NCBI RefSeq assembly: GCF_001895205.1
Contig: NZ_BDJF01000032.1
Location: 169,709 to 233,708 of the forward strand
Direction of reading: 5' to 3'
DNA: 64,000 nt
Source of the DNA: Vibrio injensis
GTDB taxonomy: Bacteria > Pseudomonadota > Gammaproteobacteria > Enterobacterales > Vibrionaceae
The notes beneath the pieces were generated by a model that was given only the letters and a program-made list of their open reading frames with translations, was not told where the DNA came from and did no database searches. This document shows, one piece after another, positions 42,256-50,315 of this stretch. A program made the translations under genes and the position numbers. The first letter of the stretch is position 1; each line of letters opens with the position of its first letter.

Positions 42256-42424
42256 TTACCCTGATTTTACTGATGAAGGTCAGTCCGTTCACTTGATATC
42301 AAGGTTCTGATTAAGTGTTCAGGAACATCGTCAGTAAAAAGCGGTTAGCAGGTTTTACCTGTAACTCGCTTTGTGTGTAATGCATCTGTGATTATTTAGC
42401 CCGCAACCTTGCGGGCATTTTTTA
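42256..42424 (+). ncRNA. candidate structured small RNA (unnamed)
   Basis: A possible -10 TATGAT (42244-42249) with a weak -35 TTTCAA at 17 nt precedes about 170 nt ending in a strong terminator. Within it, TTACTGATG (42267-42275) pairs with CGTCAGTAA (42329-42337) to close a long arm, and AGCG-GTTA-CAGGT / ACCTG-TAAC-CGCT (42340-42370) forms a compact hairpin with two single-base bulges. A U/G-rich single-stranded stretch (about 42371-42398) precedes the terminator and could be an Hfq-type seed. There is no protein frame. It is not Qrr, CsrB (one GGA only), Spot 42, GcvB or RyhB as I know them. It could also be the 3' untranslated region of the deacylase gene. Confidence 0.55.
42399..42423 (+). 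terminator. terminator of the candidate small RNA
   Basis: GCCCGC / GCGGGC stem with a 6-nt loop followed by ATTTTTT; 250 bp from the nearest upstream coding end. Confidence 0.88.
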
Positions 42425-42620
42425 CAAAAAACTCCCCCATCTATCACTCGTTTTTATTTTCTTCCGCTATTCTTATTACTGTCATATTCATTTGGCTAAA
42501 TAGGCGCCATAACCATCATCACTGCCGTCGATACCTAAAGCATGGTCTATCCTATCGCCAAATGTTCATACACCGAATCGAGATAGGTAATCGGGCAAAC
42601 TATTAAATTCGTCAGTCAAT

Positions 42621-42681
42621 GCAGTAAGTATAGCTGCCTTCATCACACTATTTTTCTGTGATTTAACCTATACTTACTTGC
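42621..42681 (+). promoter_or_regulatory. nested inverted repeat upstream of ytfK
   Basis: Outer arms GCAGTAAGTATAG (42621-42633) and CTATACTTACT-t-GC (42668-42681) pair over 13 bp with one bulged T; inner arms TCACA and TGTGA (42643-42647, 42657-42661) pair inside. It ends 25 nt before the ytfK ATG. It could be an operator or a leader hairpin. A TATACT inside the right arm could also be a -10. Confidence 0.5.
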
Positions 42682-42706
42682 ATGGAAATAAAGAAAGGAT
42701 CGAAAT

Positions 42707-42913
42707 ATGAGACTGTTTAAGCGCTATACACCCAGTATGATTGCTAAGCACGTAAGTCGTCTTTTTAAAGGAAGAATCTATATCTATGGTGTTGGTAGAT
42801 TTGAGTTTGACCACGGAAAATTGATCTTACCTGAACGTGCCGAACAACGACATTTCCAGACCGTCAACGAGGTCAACCAAGAAATCCGTCGCTTACGTTG
42901 TGCATACGCTTAA
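42707..42913 (+). CDS. ytfK: YtfK family protein (DUF1107), stringent-response modulator
   Basis: DUF1107 protein. E. coli YtfK binds SpoT and tips it toward (p)ppGpp synthesis under phosphate or fatty-acid starvation. The 68 residues align through nearly the whole length: MRLFKRYTPSMIAKHV, FKGRIYIYGVGRFEFDHGK and the C-terminal NEVNQEIRRLR. AGGA lies 6 nt before the ATG. It is monocistronic between a hairpin-bearing leader and a strong terminator. Its action on SpoT in this organism is inferred from the family. Confidence 0.9.
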   Translation: MRLFKRYTPSMIAKHVSRLFKGRIYIYGVGRFEFDHGKLILPERAEQRHFQTVNEVNQEIRRLRCAYA

Positions 42914-42928
42914 TTAACTCATTATTCG

Positions 42929-42961
42929 AAAAAGGGTTAGCTTTACAGCTAACCCTTTTTT
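42929..42961. terminator. bidirectional terminator after ytfK and ubiI
   Basis: AAAAAGGGTTAGCT / AGCTAACCCTTTTTT with a 4-nt loop, T-runs on both strands, between the convergent ytfK and ubiI. Confidence 0.92.
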
Positions 42962-43004
42962 ATGTTTCATCGACACGAGAAACGATCGTTCTGCGAACCA
43001 ATGT

Positions 43005-44252
43005 CTAGCTCAATGGATTGTAATCGCGGAAATGATCTGCCTGAAGACCCTGAGCGATTCTAGGCAATTTACCTTTTAAACCGAGCGCATGCTGCATCAT
43101 CATCTGTTTCCCTCCGGGAATTTGTCCCGCTAACTGCATACCCATGCCACGTAGCCATTTTTTAGCCGGATGATCACCAGAAAATAACTCTTTAAAACCT
43201 TGCATGCTAGCTAGCATTTTGGCAGCTTCTGCTTTACGCCAACGTTCGTAAGGTCGTAAATAGCGATGCTGACCAATATCAAGCCCTTGCTGCCAAGTAG
43301 AGAGAAGATGCTCCGCCAAACCAGCGGCATCAAGTAATCCTAAGTTAACACCCTGCCCCGCCAATGGATGAATGGTGTGTGCTGCATCACCGACTAATGC
43401 GATGCGCTGTCTAGCAAAATCACGAGCATAGCGTGCCGTTAACGGAATAGCATGCCTTGTACCAACGACTTCACAACAGCCAAGACGAGCATCAAACTCA
43501 GCCGTCAATGCTTTATTAAATGCCTGCTCCTCTAAGGCCATTAATTGCTGAGCACGACTCGCTTCGGTTGACCACACAATCGAACTCATGTGCATGTCCC
43601 CCATTGGTAAAAAGGCTAGCGGCCCTTGTGGAGTAAAAACTTGCCTAGCTATCGCCTGATGTGCCAACTCAGTACGAACGTTAGCAACCAAAGCATGATG
43701 ACCATAATCCCAATACGTTAAGGGAATGTCGACTTGGCGACGCACCCAAGAGTGAGCACCATCCGCACCGACGATCAATTTAGCCGTTAATGCTTGCCCG
43801 TCACTTAGGGTTAACCACGCTTCATTCTCGCCAATAGCCAATTGTTGGCAATGAGCTGGCATATATAGACTGACATTGGCTTGTTTTTTTACTTCATCAA
43901 GCAGTGCCAATTGAATCACTCTATTTTCAACAATATGCCCAAGGTTAGGCTGGGTAATTTCCTGCGCAGAAAACTCAATCTTGGCGAAACTATCTTGTTC
44001 CCATACTTCCATTGCGAAGTAAGGATTCGCTCGACGCGCAAGGATCCCCGACCATACACCAAGATTTTTCAAGACTGTTTCACTCGCGCGACTCAAGGCT
44101 GACACTCGAACATCAGGTAAATCGTCAAACTGAGTATCCGGCGTTTTACTTTCAATGATCGCGATTCTCAGATCGGAATCTTTTAGCGCAACCGCCAGCG
44201 TTAGCCCAACCATACCACCACCGACGATGGCAATGTCCACACTTTGCATCAT
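43005..44252 (-). CDS. ubiI: FAD-dependent 2-octaprenylphenol hydroxylase UbiI (VisC)
   Basis: Flavin monooxygenase hydroxylating the ring in ubiquinone synthesis (C5 step in E. coli). The ATG at 44252, preceded by AAAGG, gives 415 residues starting MMQSVDIAIVGGGMVGLTLAV; the longer open frame reaches into ubiH and is not needed. FAD motifs GGGMVG, VGADGAHSWVR and GDAAHTIHPLAGQGVNLG are intact. It lies 11 bp after ubiH as in E. coli. UbiI and UbiF are close relatives; position next to ubiH decides the name. Confidence 0.92.
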   Translation of the reverse strand: MMQSVDIAIVGGGMVGLTLAVALKDSDLRIAIIESKTPDTQFDDLPDVRVSALSRASETVLKNLGVWSGILARRANPYFAMEVWEQDSFAKIEFSAQEITQPNLGHIVENRVIQLALLDEVKKQANVSLYMPAHCQQLAIGENEAWLTLSDGQALTAKLIVGADGAHSWVRRQVDIPLTYWDYGHHALVANVRTELAHQAIARQVFTPQGPLAFLPMGDMHMSSIVWSTEASRAQQLMALEEQAFNKALTAEFDARLGCCEVVGTRHAIPLTARYARDFARQRIALVGDAAHTIHPLAGQGVNLGLLDAAGLAEHLLSTWQQGLDIGQHRYLRPYERWRKAEAAKMLASMQGFKELFSGDHPAKKWLRGMGMQLAGQIPGGKQMMMQHALGLKGKLPRIAQGLQADHFRDYNPLS

Positions 44253-44263
44253 ATTTATTACCT

Positions 44264-45445
44264 TTATCCTAAAGTGTGATTGAGTAGAGGCGCTTTTAAC
44301 AATGGGATATTTTCCATCGCCATCAACCCTAAGTTGCGTCCCACTCGTAATGTCAGCCAATCATTAGAAAACAGATGAACTAATGTCGACGTTAATTGAA
44401 TCGTTGCTTGGCGATCCGCTTCACGGCGCTGACGAAACGTTGCTAATTGACGGTACTCACCCATCGACTGAGTATCTTCTTCGGTCAGCACTTGCGCAAG
44501 TGTAGCAATATCTCGGATCCCCAGATTAAAACCTTGTCCAGCAATAGGATGCAGCGTTTGTGCCGCATTACCGATGGTGACAAATCGATGCGCGATAGTC
44601 TGGGAATGATAACGCAAAATTAATGGGTAGGTAGAACGTTGCCCAACCTGTAAAAAGCGCCCCAAGCGCCAGCCAAACATCGTTTGTAACTGAGCAAGAA
44701 ACTCACTATCTGAAGCGTACAGCATCTGTTCGGCCTGTTCGGCAGATAAACACCAAACTAACGATAAGCGGTCGTCACTCATGGGCAATAACGCTAAAGG
44801 CCCAGATGCAGTAAAACGCTCAAAGGCACGTCCCCGATGTTGCTGAGCAGAAACCACATTGGTAATTAAAGCCACCTGCTCAAAATCGTGTTCTTGGCGA
44901 ACGAATCCCATTTGGGCGCTAGATGTCGACAATGCACCATCTGCAGCAACCAATAACTTTCCGGTTATTCTCTGTTGATCAGATAAGGTTACACTAACGT
45001 GTTCTGGTGAGCGCTCAACATGCTCGACACTCAGTGGGCAAAAATAGGTAATATTATCGCAGGCGTTAATTTTCTCAGCGTACTGTTGGCCAACTTTAGA
45101 CAGTTCGACCACATACCCTAAAGCGTCTAAACCAAGGTGGGTAGAATCAAAGTTAACCATCCCTGCATGAGAGCGGTCAGAAACGTGGATCTGAGTTATC
45201 GGTGTGGCAAAGGGGCATAGGCTTTGCCACAACCCCCAGCTTTTTAACAATTCCACCGTACCATGAGCCAACGCAATTGAGCGAGAATCAAACCCTGGAT
45301 GTGCATGATGGTTCGTTTGAAAGGGTTCGATAATGGCGATCGATAGAGCACGTTGACTAAGTGCATTCAATGCTAACGCCAATGTCGATCCTGCCATTGC
45401 ACCACCAGCAATGATCACATCAAAAGATTTCACCTCTCTCACCAC
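44264..45445 (-). CDS. ubiH: 2-octaprenyl-6-methoxyphenol hydroxylase UbiH
   Basis: Flavin monooxygenase for the C1 hydroxylation in ubiquinone synthesis. The 393 residues have the FAD motifs AGGAMAGSTLAL, VAADGALSTSS and GNAAQTLHPIAGQGFNLG, the last in the typical UbiH form. The start is a GTG: 45445, 45442 and 45433 are all possible, with GAGG 2-5 nt before the first two. The gene begins 8 bp after ygfB; no pepP lies between, unlike E. coli. Confidence 0.93.
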   Translation of the reverse strand: MVREVKSFDVIIAGGAMAGSTLALALNALSQRALSIAIIEPFQTNHHAHPGFDSRSIALAHGTVELLKSWGLWQSLCPFATPITQIHVSDRSHAGMVNFDSTHLGLDALGYVVELSKVGQQYAEKINACDNITYFCPLSVEHVERSPEHVSVTLSDQQRITGKLLVAADGALSTSSAQMGFVRQEHDFEQVALITNVVSAQQHRGRAFERFTASGPLALLPMSDDRLSLVWCLSAEQAEQMLYASDSEFLAQLQTMFGWRLGRFLQVGQRSTYPLILRYHSQTIAHRFVTIGNAAQTLHPIAGQGFNLGIRDIATLAQVLTEEDTQSMGEYRQLATFRQRREADRQATIQLTSTLVHLFSNDWLTLRVGRNLGLMAMENIPLLKAPLLNHTLG

Positions 45446-45453
45446 TGCCTCAC

Positions 45454-46029
45454 TTAATGCACGATAGGTTTAGTATCAGGATTCACCGAGCCTTTAAACT
45501 CGATATACAACATAAACACACACGCCTTGATATGCTCAATCACATGCTCAAGTAACTGCGCTTGCTGATCAAGATCGTCTTGTTCATCAATGCCTAATTT
45601 TGCGATCTCTTCTAAATCTTGCAGAGCTTCTTTAGCATGCGTCGATAACCCAGACAGCGTGACAGCCATTAAACCTAGCCCAGAAATGAAGTGATTGACC
45701 CAATCAGCGACGCCATCCGCGAATTGAAATAGAGCCTCGCTATCATCGGTGATCGGTACTAATAAGGTTAACTTAAAATCCTCACTGGCAAGTTCGGCTT
45801 GAGTGGCGGACAGTAACTGTTTCGCTTTTTCTAATGCGCCCGTCGGCCAGCCCATACCATCATTGGTGTAATCAAAAAGCAGCGGTTGCCAACTTTGATC
45901 ATTTAAGGTTAAGCCTCCGGCTAGCATACCAGCGATCAAACCATGCAGTTCAGCTGGATTTATCGCTAACGATGCCGCTTGGAGTTCGCTGGCTAGTTGG
46001 TTATAACTGGGAAACGTTGTATCGCTCAT
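45454..46029 (-). CDS. ygfB: UPF0149 family protein YgfB
   Basis: Small acidic protein of the UPF0149/YgfB family; in Pseudomonas a homologue affects AmpC and pyocin regulation, but the general role is unclear. The ATG at 46029 gives 191 residues starting [16 protein letters not shown]. Family features [14 protein letters not shown] and the [11 protein letters not shown] segment are present. It heads the ygfB-ubiH-ubiI unit and is divergent from zapA. Confidence 0.92.
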   Translation of the reverse strand: MSDTTFPSYNQLASELQAASLAINPAELHGLIAGMLAGGLTLNDQSWQPLLFDYTNDGMGWPTGALEKAKQLLSATQAELASEDFKLTLLVPITDDSEALFQFADGVADWVNHFISGLGLMAVTLSGLSTHAKEALQDLEEIAKLGIDEQDDLDQQAQLLEHVIEHIKACVFMLYIEFKGSVNPDTKPIVH

Positions 46030-46179
46030 GGTCACTTCATCATGGTAAATAATTGCCATCCTATCACTTCGAGGTCATCGGGAAAATCCTCCATGCTGGG
46101 TTTGTGCTTGCCTTTAACGCAAATTGGTTAAGAAGTCGGTGTTTACTTTGCCAATTACTATTTATCAACCTGAAAAGCT

Positions 46180-46208
46180 TGAATCTTGTGACCACTTTAC
46201 CTATAGTT
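46180..46208 (+). promoter_or_regulatory. sigma-70 promoter of zapA
   Basis: TTGAAT at 46180-46185, a 17-nt spacer and TATAGT at 46203-46208, about 60 nt before the zapA ATG. Confidence 0.6.
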
Positions 46209-46269
46209 TGCCCCTCGATGGTTGCTCGGATACAATCATCATTAGTTACGCGAATAGAGTTCACTTATC

Positions 46270-46572
46270 ATGAGTAATCAAGCGGTTGACGTTGAAATTT
46301 TAGGCAAAAAAACGCGTGTCAATTGTCCTTCTGGACAAGAAGCCTCGTTAATACGCGCCGCACAAGATCTCGATCAACGATTGAAAGATATGGCTGAACG
46401 TACTAAGGTAACTAATGAGGTTAAGCTACTTACCATTGCCGCTCTTAATATCTGCTATGAGCTACAGACGGAGCGACAAAAGCAGAATGATCAACAGCAA
46501 CAAATCAGTGAGCGAGTGGAAGAGCTGACTGCATCACTACAAGCAGTACTCAATAAAGTACCACACGGATAG
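46270..46572 (+). CDS. zapA: cell division protein ZapA
   Basis: Binds and bundles FtsZ filaments at the division ring. The 100 residues show the N-terminal globular part (VDVEILGKKTRVNCPSGQE) and the C-terminal coiled coil rich in Gln and Glu (about 55-95). Followed at 20 bp by 6S RNA and then fau, the arrangement conserved in E. coli. Confidence 0.95.
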   Translation: MSNQAVDVEILGKKTRVNCPSGQEASLIRAAQDLDQRLKDMAERTKVTNEVKLLTIAALNICYELQTERQKQNDQQQQISERVEELTASLQAVLNKVPHG

Positions 46573-46593
46573 TGTTACATTACCTGCACAAGT

Positions 46594-46776
46594 TTTACCC
46601 TGGAGTGTTTGTCAGAGGATGTACGTCCCTGAGCCGATAAGCAACACATAAGGGTTGGTACTTGGTCACTATTGAGCAGGCTCGGCTTGTACCGAGAAGC
46701 CTACGGTAGCCATTGCTAATCCGCCTTGAACCAGCTGGTTCAAGGGCCACAGTCCTCAACGGCACTCTGGGGTTCC
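46594..46776 (+). ncRNA. ssrS: 6S RNA
   Basis: Binds sigma-70 RNA polymerase and modulates transcription in stationary phase. The zapA-6S-fau position is diagnostic. Conserved blocks CCCTGAGCCGAT and CTCGG...CCGAGAAGCCT, and the 3' hairpin CCTTGAACC/GGTTCAAGG, are present. Terminal arms ACCCTGGAGTG and CACTCTGGGGT close the long rod. Ends are inferred from this pairing and from E. coli; the length is about 183 nt. Confidence 0.93.
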
Positions 46777-46778
46777 TA

Positions 46779-47369
46779 ATGTTACCAACTCGTCAACAAC
46801 TACGTTCATTGATTCGCCAACGACGCAATCAACTGTCTCAGACTGAGCAACAGCAAGCCAGCCAAGACTTAATCCAGCGCTTTACTGAGCTTCCTGAAGC
46901 GAAAACAAGCCAACACATTGCCTTGTATCTGGCTACTGATGGTGAATTAAATACACAACCTCTGATTGAATGGTTATGGGCTCAAGGTAAATGTATTTAT
47001 CTACCAGTATTGCACCCATTTTCTCCCGGTCATCTCCTTTTTTTACGTTATCAATCTACAACGCCTATGGTGCGTAATCGCTTTGCGATTCTTGAACCGC
47101 GACTCAATCAACAACTGATCCAACCACTCGGACAACTGGATCTGATCTGCACCCCGTTAGTAGCCTTTGATGCTCATGGCCAACGCTTAGGGATGGGAGG
47201 CGGATATTACGATCGAACCCTCGCCAATTGGTTTGCGACAGGCCAAGGGGCAACACCGATCGGTCTTGCGCATAACTGTCAATATGTCGAGCAATTACCC
47301 CACGAAAGTTGGGATATTCCATTACCTAAAATCGTCACGCCAACGCGAGTTTGGCAATGGAAAGCGTGA
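46779..47369 (+). CDS. fau: 5-formyltetrahydrofolate cyclo-ligase
   Basis: Converts 5-formyl-THF to 5,10-methenyl-THF. The ATG at 46779 gives 196 residues beginning MLPTRQQLRSLIRQRRNQLS; the longer open frame would translate through 6S RNA and is rejected. The phosphate/ATP loop GMGGGYYDRTL is present near 143. The start codon falls only 2 nt after the inferred 6S 3' end, so the mRNA leader is the 6S sequence and cotranscription with processing is likely. Confidence 0.94.
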   Translation: MLPTRQQLRSLIRQRRNQLSQTEQQQASQDLIQRFTELPEAKTSQHIALYLATDGELNTQPLIEWLWAQGKCIYLPVLHPFSPGHLLFLRYQSTTPMVRNRFAILEPRLNQQLIQPLGQLDLICTPLVAFDAHGQRLGMGGGYYDRTLANWFATGQGATPIGLAHNCQYVEQLPHESWDIPLPKIVTPTRVWQWKA

Positions 47370-47433
47370 TCTGTGTAGACATAAACGACTCGATTGTTGT
47401 CTTCTCTCAGTACAGCTGAATACGATTTGAGTA

Positions 47434-47439
47434 TATAAT
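47434..47439 (+). promoter_or_regulatory. -10 element of a likely rpiA promoter
   Basis: A perfect TATAAT 84 nt before the rpiA ATG; the -35 at 17-nt spacing (TACAGC) is poor, so an activator or only weak use is possible. Confidence 0.45.
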
Positions 47440-47522
47440 CGCGCCCTTATTCCCCCTTTATGGTTCATGTATTGACAGGGAATACCAACCAACATTCAAT
47501 GACTCACAATCAGGAGATAGGC

Positions 47523-48179
47523 ATGACTCAAGATGAAATGAAAAAAGCCGCCGGCTGGGCTGCACTTAACTATGTCAAAAAAGGCAGTATTGTTGGTGTC
47601 GGCACGGGGTCAACCGTTAATCACTTCATCGATGCCTTAGGCTCTATTAAGGATGATATTCAAGGCGCAGTCTCTAGCTCTATTGCTTCAACAGAAAAAC
47701 TCCAAGCACTCGGCATCAAAGTTTATGACTGTAATGACATTGAAGCGTTAGATATTTACGTCGATGGTGCTGATGAGATCAACGCTCAACGTGAAATGAT
47801 TAAGGGCGGTGGCGCAGCCTTAACGCGAGAAAAAATTGTTGCGGCGATTGCTAAACAATTTATCTGTATCGTCGATGGCAGCAAAGCCGTTCCCGTACTA
47901 GGGAAATTTCCATTGCCAGTTGAAGTTATCCCAATGGCGCGTAGCTACGTTAGCCGTGAATTGAGCAAATTGGGCGGAAAACCTGTCTATCGTGAAGGGG
48001 TGATTACTGATAACGGCAATATTATTTTGGATGTGCACGATCTGCACATTACTCAAGCCAAAGCACTGGAAGATAAAATCAACTCGATTACCGGTGTCGT
48101 AACCAATGGTTTATTTGCTCATCGTGGTGCCGATGTGGTGATCACAGGCACCGAACAAGGTGCTAAAATCGAAGAATAA
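47523..48179 (+). CDS. rpiA: ribose-5-phosphate isomerase A
   Basis: Interconverts ribose 5-phosphate and ribulose 5-phosphate. The ATG at 47523 follows AGGAGATAGG and starts [18 protein letters not shown], giving 218 residues, the family length. Seen are [13 protein letters not shown] (phosphate loop), VDGADEIN with catalytic Asp residues and [13 protein letters not shown] terminator follows within 40 bp. Confidence 0.96.
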   Translation: MTQDEMKKAAGWAALNYVKKGSIVGVGTGSTVNHFIDALGSIKDDIQGAVSSSIASTEKLQALGIKVYDCNDIEALDIYVDGADEINAQREMIKGGGAALTREKIVAAIAKQFICIVDGSKAVPVLGKFPLPVEVIPMARSYVSRELSKLGGKPVYREGVITDNGNIILDVHDLHITQAKALEDKINSITGVVTNGLFAHRGADVVITGTEQGAKIEE

Positions 48180-48218
48180 GATTGAGAAAATCACCACCTT
48201 TTTGGTTATTTGATTACA

Positions 48219-48243
48219 AACGGCACCTTGAGTGCCGTTTTTA
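48219..48243 (+). terminator. terminator of rpiA
   Basis: AACGGCAC / GTGCCGTT stem with a 5-nt loop and T-run on the plus strand. Confidence 0.88.
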
Positions 48244-48334
48244 TTGCTTTTCATTAAAGAATATTCTCGCTTATTCCGTAATTTTCTTACCCAAACGGGA
48301 AAATATTTGTTAGTTTATTGGAGCAAAGACACCC

Positions 48335-48350
48335 AAGGAAAACGTTTGCG
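48335..48350 (+). promoter_or_regulatory. PurR-like operator upstream of serA
   Basis: AGGAAAACGTTTGCGT matches the palindromic PurR consensus ACGCAAACGTTTGCGT at 14 of 16 positions, with a perfect right half-site and central CG. It lies 173 bp upstream of the serA ATG. PurR is not a gene of this window, so binding is inferred. Confidence 0.6.
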
Positions 48351-48522
48351 TTGAATAAAACAAGTCCAATAATTGACGTTTGATACCCAAACCATTTGAA
48401 AAATAGCTCTATGACCGATTCATCTCTCCAGCATCAATGACATGAAACGGTAACTTCAAACGGAATGGGGATACTTGTGGTTAACTCAATAAGCCCATTT
48501 CCCATATTTAAGGACGAGTATC

Positions 48523-49752
48523 ATGGCCAAAGTTTCACTAGAAAAAGATAAAATTAAAATCTTACTGCTTGAAGGGCTACACCCTTCAACCGTCGAAGTA
48601 TTACAAGCCGCAGGTTACAGCAATATTGAGTATCACAAAGGTTCGCTCGAAGAAAACGAGCTACTGGAAGCCGTCAAAGACGTCCACTTTATCGGTATTC
48701 GCTCACGAACCAACCTCACTGAGTCAGTCATTAATGCTGCTAATAAGCTGGTCGCCATCGGTTGCTTCTGTATTGGCACCAACCAAGTTAATCTAGAAGC
48801 TGCAGCCCAACGTGGTATTCCGGTATTTAACGCTCCCTTTTCTAACACACGCAGTGTAGCCGAATTGGTTTTGGGCGAAATCCTCTTGTTGCTACGTGGT
48901 ATCCCAGAGAAAAATGCTTTAGCTCATCGTGGCATCTGGAAAAAAAGTGCCGACAATTCCTATGAAGCGCGCGGCAAACGCTTAGGGATTATTGGTTATG
49001 GTCATATTGGTACTCAGCTTGGAATTATTGCTGAAAACCTTGGCATGCATGTCTATTTCTACGACATTGAAAATAAACTCTCTTTAGGTAATGCAACTCA
49101 AGTTCATACCATGAGCGAGTTACTCAATAAGTGTGATGTGATCTCTTTACATGTCCCAGAAACGCCTGAAACAAAAAACATGATGGGGGCAGAAGAGTTC
49201 GCTCGCATGAAACCGGGCGCTATATTTATCAACGCTGCGCGAGGGACCGTAGTTGATATTCCTGCGTTATGTGGCGCTCTTGAATCTGGCCATATTGCTG
49301 GAGCCGCGATTGATGTTTTCCCAACGGAACCGGCATCAAATAAAGAGCGCTTCGAGTCGCCACTAACTGCGTTTGATAATGTCCTTCTTACCCCACACGT
49401 TGGTGGCTCAACTCAAGAAGCGCAAGAAAACATTGGTATTGAAGTCGCAGGCAAACTAACCAAATACTCAGATAACGGCTCAACCCTATCGAGCGTTAAC
49501 TTCCCTGAAGTATCGTTACCTCAGCATCGTGATTGTTCTCGTTTATTGCATATCCATGAGAATCGTCCCGGTATCCTAACCCAAATCAACACCATTTTTG
49601 CCCAAGATGGCATCAACATTGCTGCGCAATATTTACAAACTAGCGCCAATATTGGTTATGTGGTGATTGACGTCGAGACTGCACGTTCTGAAGAAGCCTT
49701 AGTCAAACTCAAGGCCATCGATGGCACCATTCGTGCGCGCATTCTTCATTAA
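48523..49752 (+). CDS. serA: D-3-phosphoglycerate dehydrogenase
   Basis: First committed enzyme of serine synthesis. The 409 residues match E. coli SerA (410). The NAD site IGYGHIGTQLG (about 157), substrate Arg and catalytic Glu region in ARGTVVDI and PTEPAS, catalytic His in TPHVGGSTQEAQ, and a C-terminal ACT domain (HENRPGILTQINTIF) for serine feedback are all present. A weak AAGGA lies 12 nt upstream. Confidence 0.97.
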   Translation: MAKVSLEKDKIKILLLEGLHPSTVEVLQAAGYSNIEYHKGSLEENELLEAVKDVHFIGIRSRTNLTESVINAANKLVAIGCFCIGTNQVNLEAAAQRGIPVFNAPFSNTRSVAELVLGEILLLLRGIPEKNALAHRGIWKKSADNSYEARGKRLGIIGYGHIGTQLGIIAENLGMHVYFYDIENKLSLGNATQVHTMSELLNKCDVISLHVPETPETKNMMGAEEFARMKPGAIFINAARGTVVDIPALCGALESGHIAGAAIDVFPTEPASNKERFESPLTAFDNVLLTPHVGGSTQEAQENIGIEVAGKLTKYSDNGSTLSSVNFPEVSLPQHRDCSRLLHIHENRPGILTQINTIFAQDGINIAAQYLQTSANIGYVVIDVETARSEEALVKLKAIDGTIRARILH

Positions 49753-49774
49753 TCAATCATCGATGTATAAAACG

Positions 49775-49801
49775 AAAAAACCAGCCTAGGCTGGTTTTTT
49801 T
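49775..49801. terminator. bidirectional terminator between serA and ilvH
   Basis: Perfect palindrome AAAAAACCAGCC-TA-GGCTGGTTTTTT (49775-49800) between convergent serA and ilvH, with T-runs on both strands. Confidence 0.92.
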
Positions 49802-49819
49802 AGAGCTTTTTAGTTTGTA

Positions 49820-50314
49820 TTAACCACGTAGAGCTCGCTCACCGCGGGTCATGCCAACAACGCCACTTCGTGCCACTTCAATCACTTCCGTGACTTCGGT
49901 GATCGCGGCAATAAAGGCATCCAGTTTATCGCTGGTTCCAGTTAACTGAACCGTATATTGCGCAGCAGTCACATCCACAATCTGGCCACGAAAGATATCC
50001 GCCGTTCGTTTGACTTCAGCCCGAGCAAAACCGCTGGCTTTAACTTTAACCAACATTAATTCACGCTCGATATGCTCAAACTCAGAGACTTCTTGTACTT
50101 TCAAAACATCGATCAACTTATGCAATTGCTTTTGAATCTGCTCTAATTGCATCTGATCTGATTTAGTGGTGATGTTCAAACGCGACAATGTTTCATCATC
50201 AGTAGGCGAAACGTTTAATGTTTCAATGTTATAACCACGCTGAGAGAACAAACCAACCACACGAGAAAGCGCACCCGGCTGGTTTTCCAACAATAAGGAA
50301 ATGATATATCTCAT
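49820..50314 (-). CDS. ilvH: acetolactate synthase small (regulatory) subunit
   Basis: Regulatory subunit that confers valine sensitivity on the synthase. The 164 residues contain an N-terminal ACT domain (LLENQPGALSRVVGLFSQRGYNIETL) and the C-terminal dimerisation half. Length equals E. coli IlvH (163). It follows ilvI directly with 1 bp between. Confidence 0.97.
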   Translation of the reverse strand: MRYIISLLLENQPGALSRVVGLFSQRGYNIETLNVSPTDDETLSRLNITTKSDQMQLEQIQKQLHKLIDVLKVQEVSEFEHIERELMLVKVKASGFARAEVKRTADIFRGQIVDVTAAQYTVQLTGTSDKLDAFIAAITEVTEVIEVARSGVVGMTRGERALRG

Positions 50315-50315
50315 C

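Larger units (their letters stand above)
42150..42706. other. 557-bp intergenic region between the deacylase gene and ytfK
   Basis: Holds a candidate small RNA with its own terminator (about 42256-42424) and a nested hairpin (42621-42681) upstream of ytfK. The 42425-42620 stretch shows nothing I can assign. A 65-codon frame from 42409 begins inside the terminator and is not credible. Confidence 0.6.
48180..48522. other. 343-bp intergenic region between rpiA and serA
   Basis: Holds the rpiA terminator (48219-48243) and a PurR-like operator (48335-48350). No credible ORF. The serA promoter could not be placed with confidence. No RNA element was recognised. Confidence 0.5.

Noticed and set aside
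42409..42606. 65-codon plus-strand frame after the candidate small RNA
   Set aside because: It starts at a TTG inside a terminator hairpin, has no ribosome site and its composition does not look coding.
46713..46778. N-terminal extension of fau through 6S RNA
   Set aside because: The extension reads the conserved 3' half of 6S RNA and is absent from the family; the ATG at 46779 is used.
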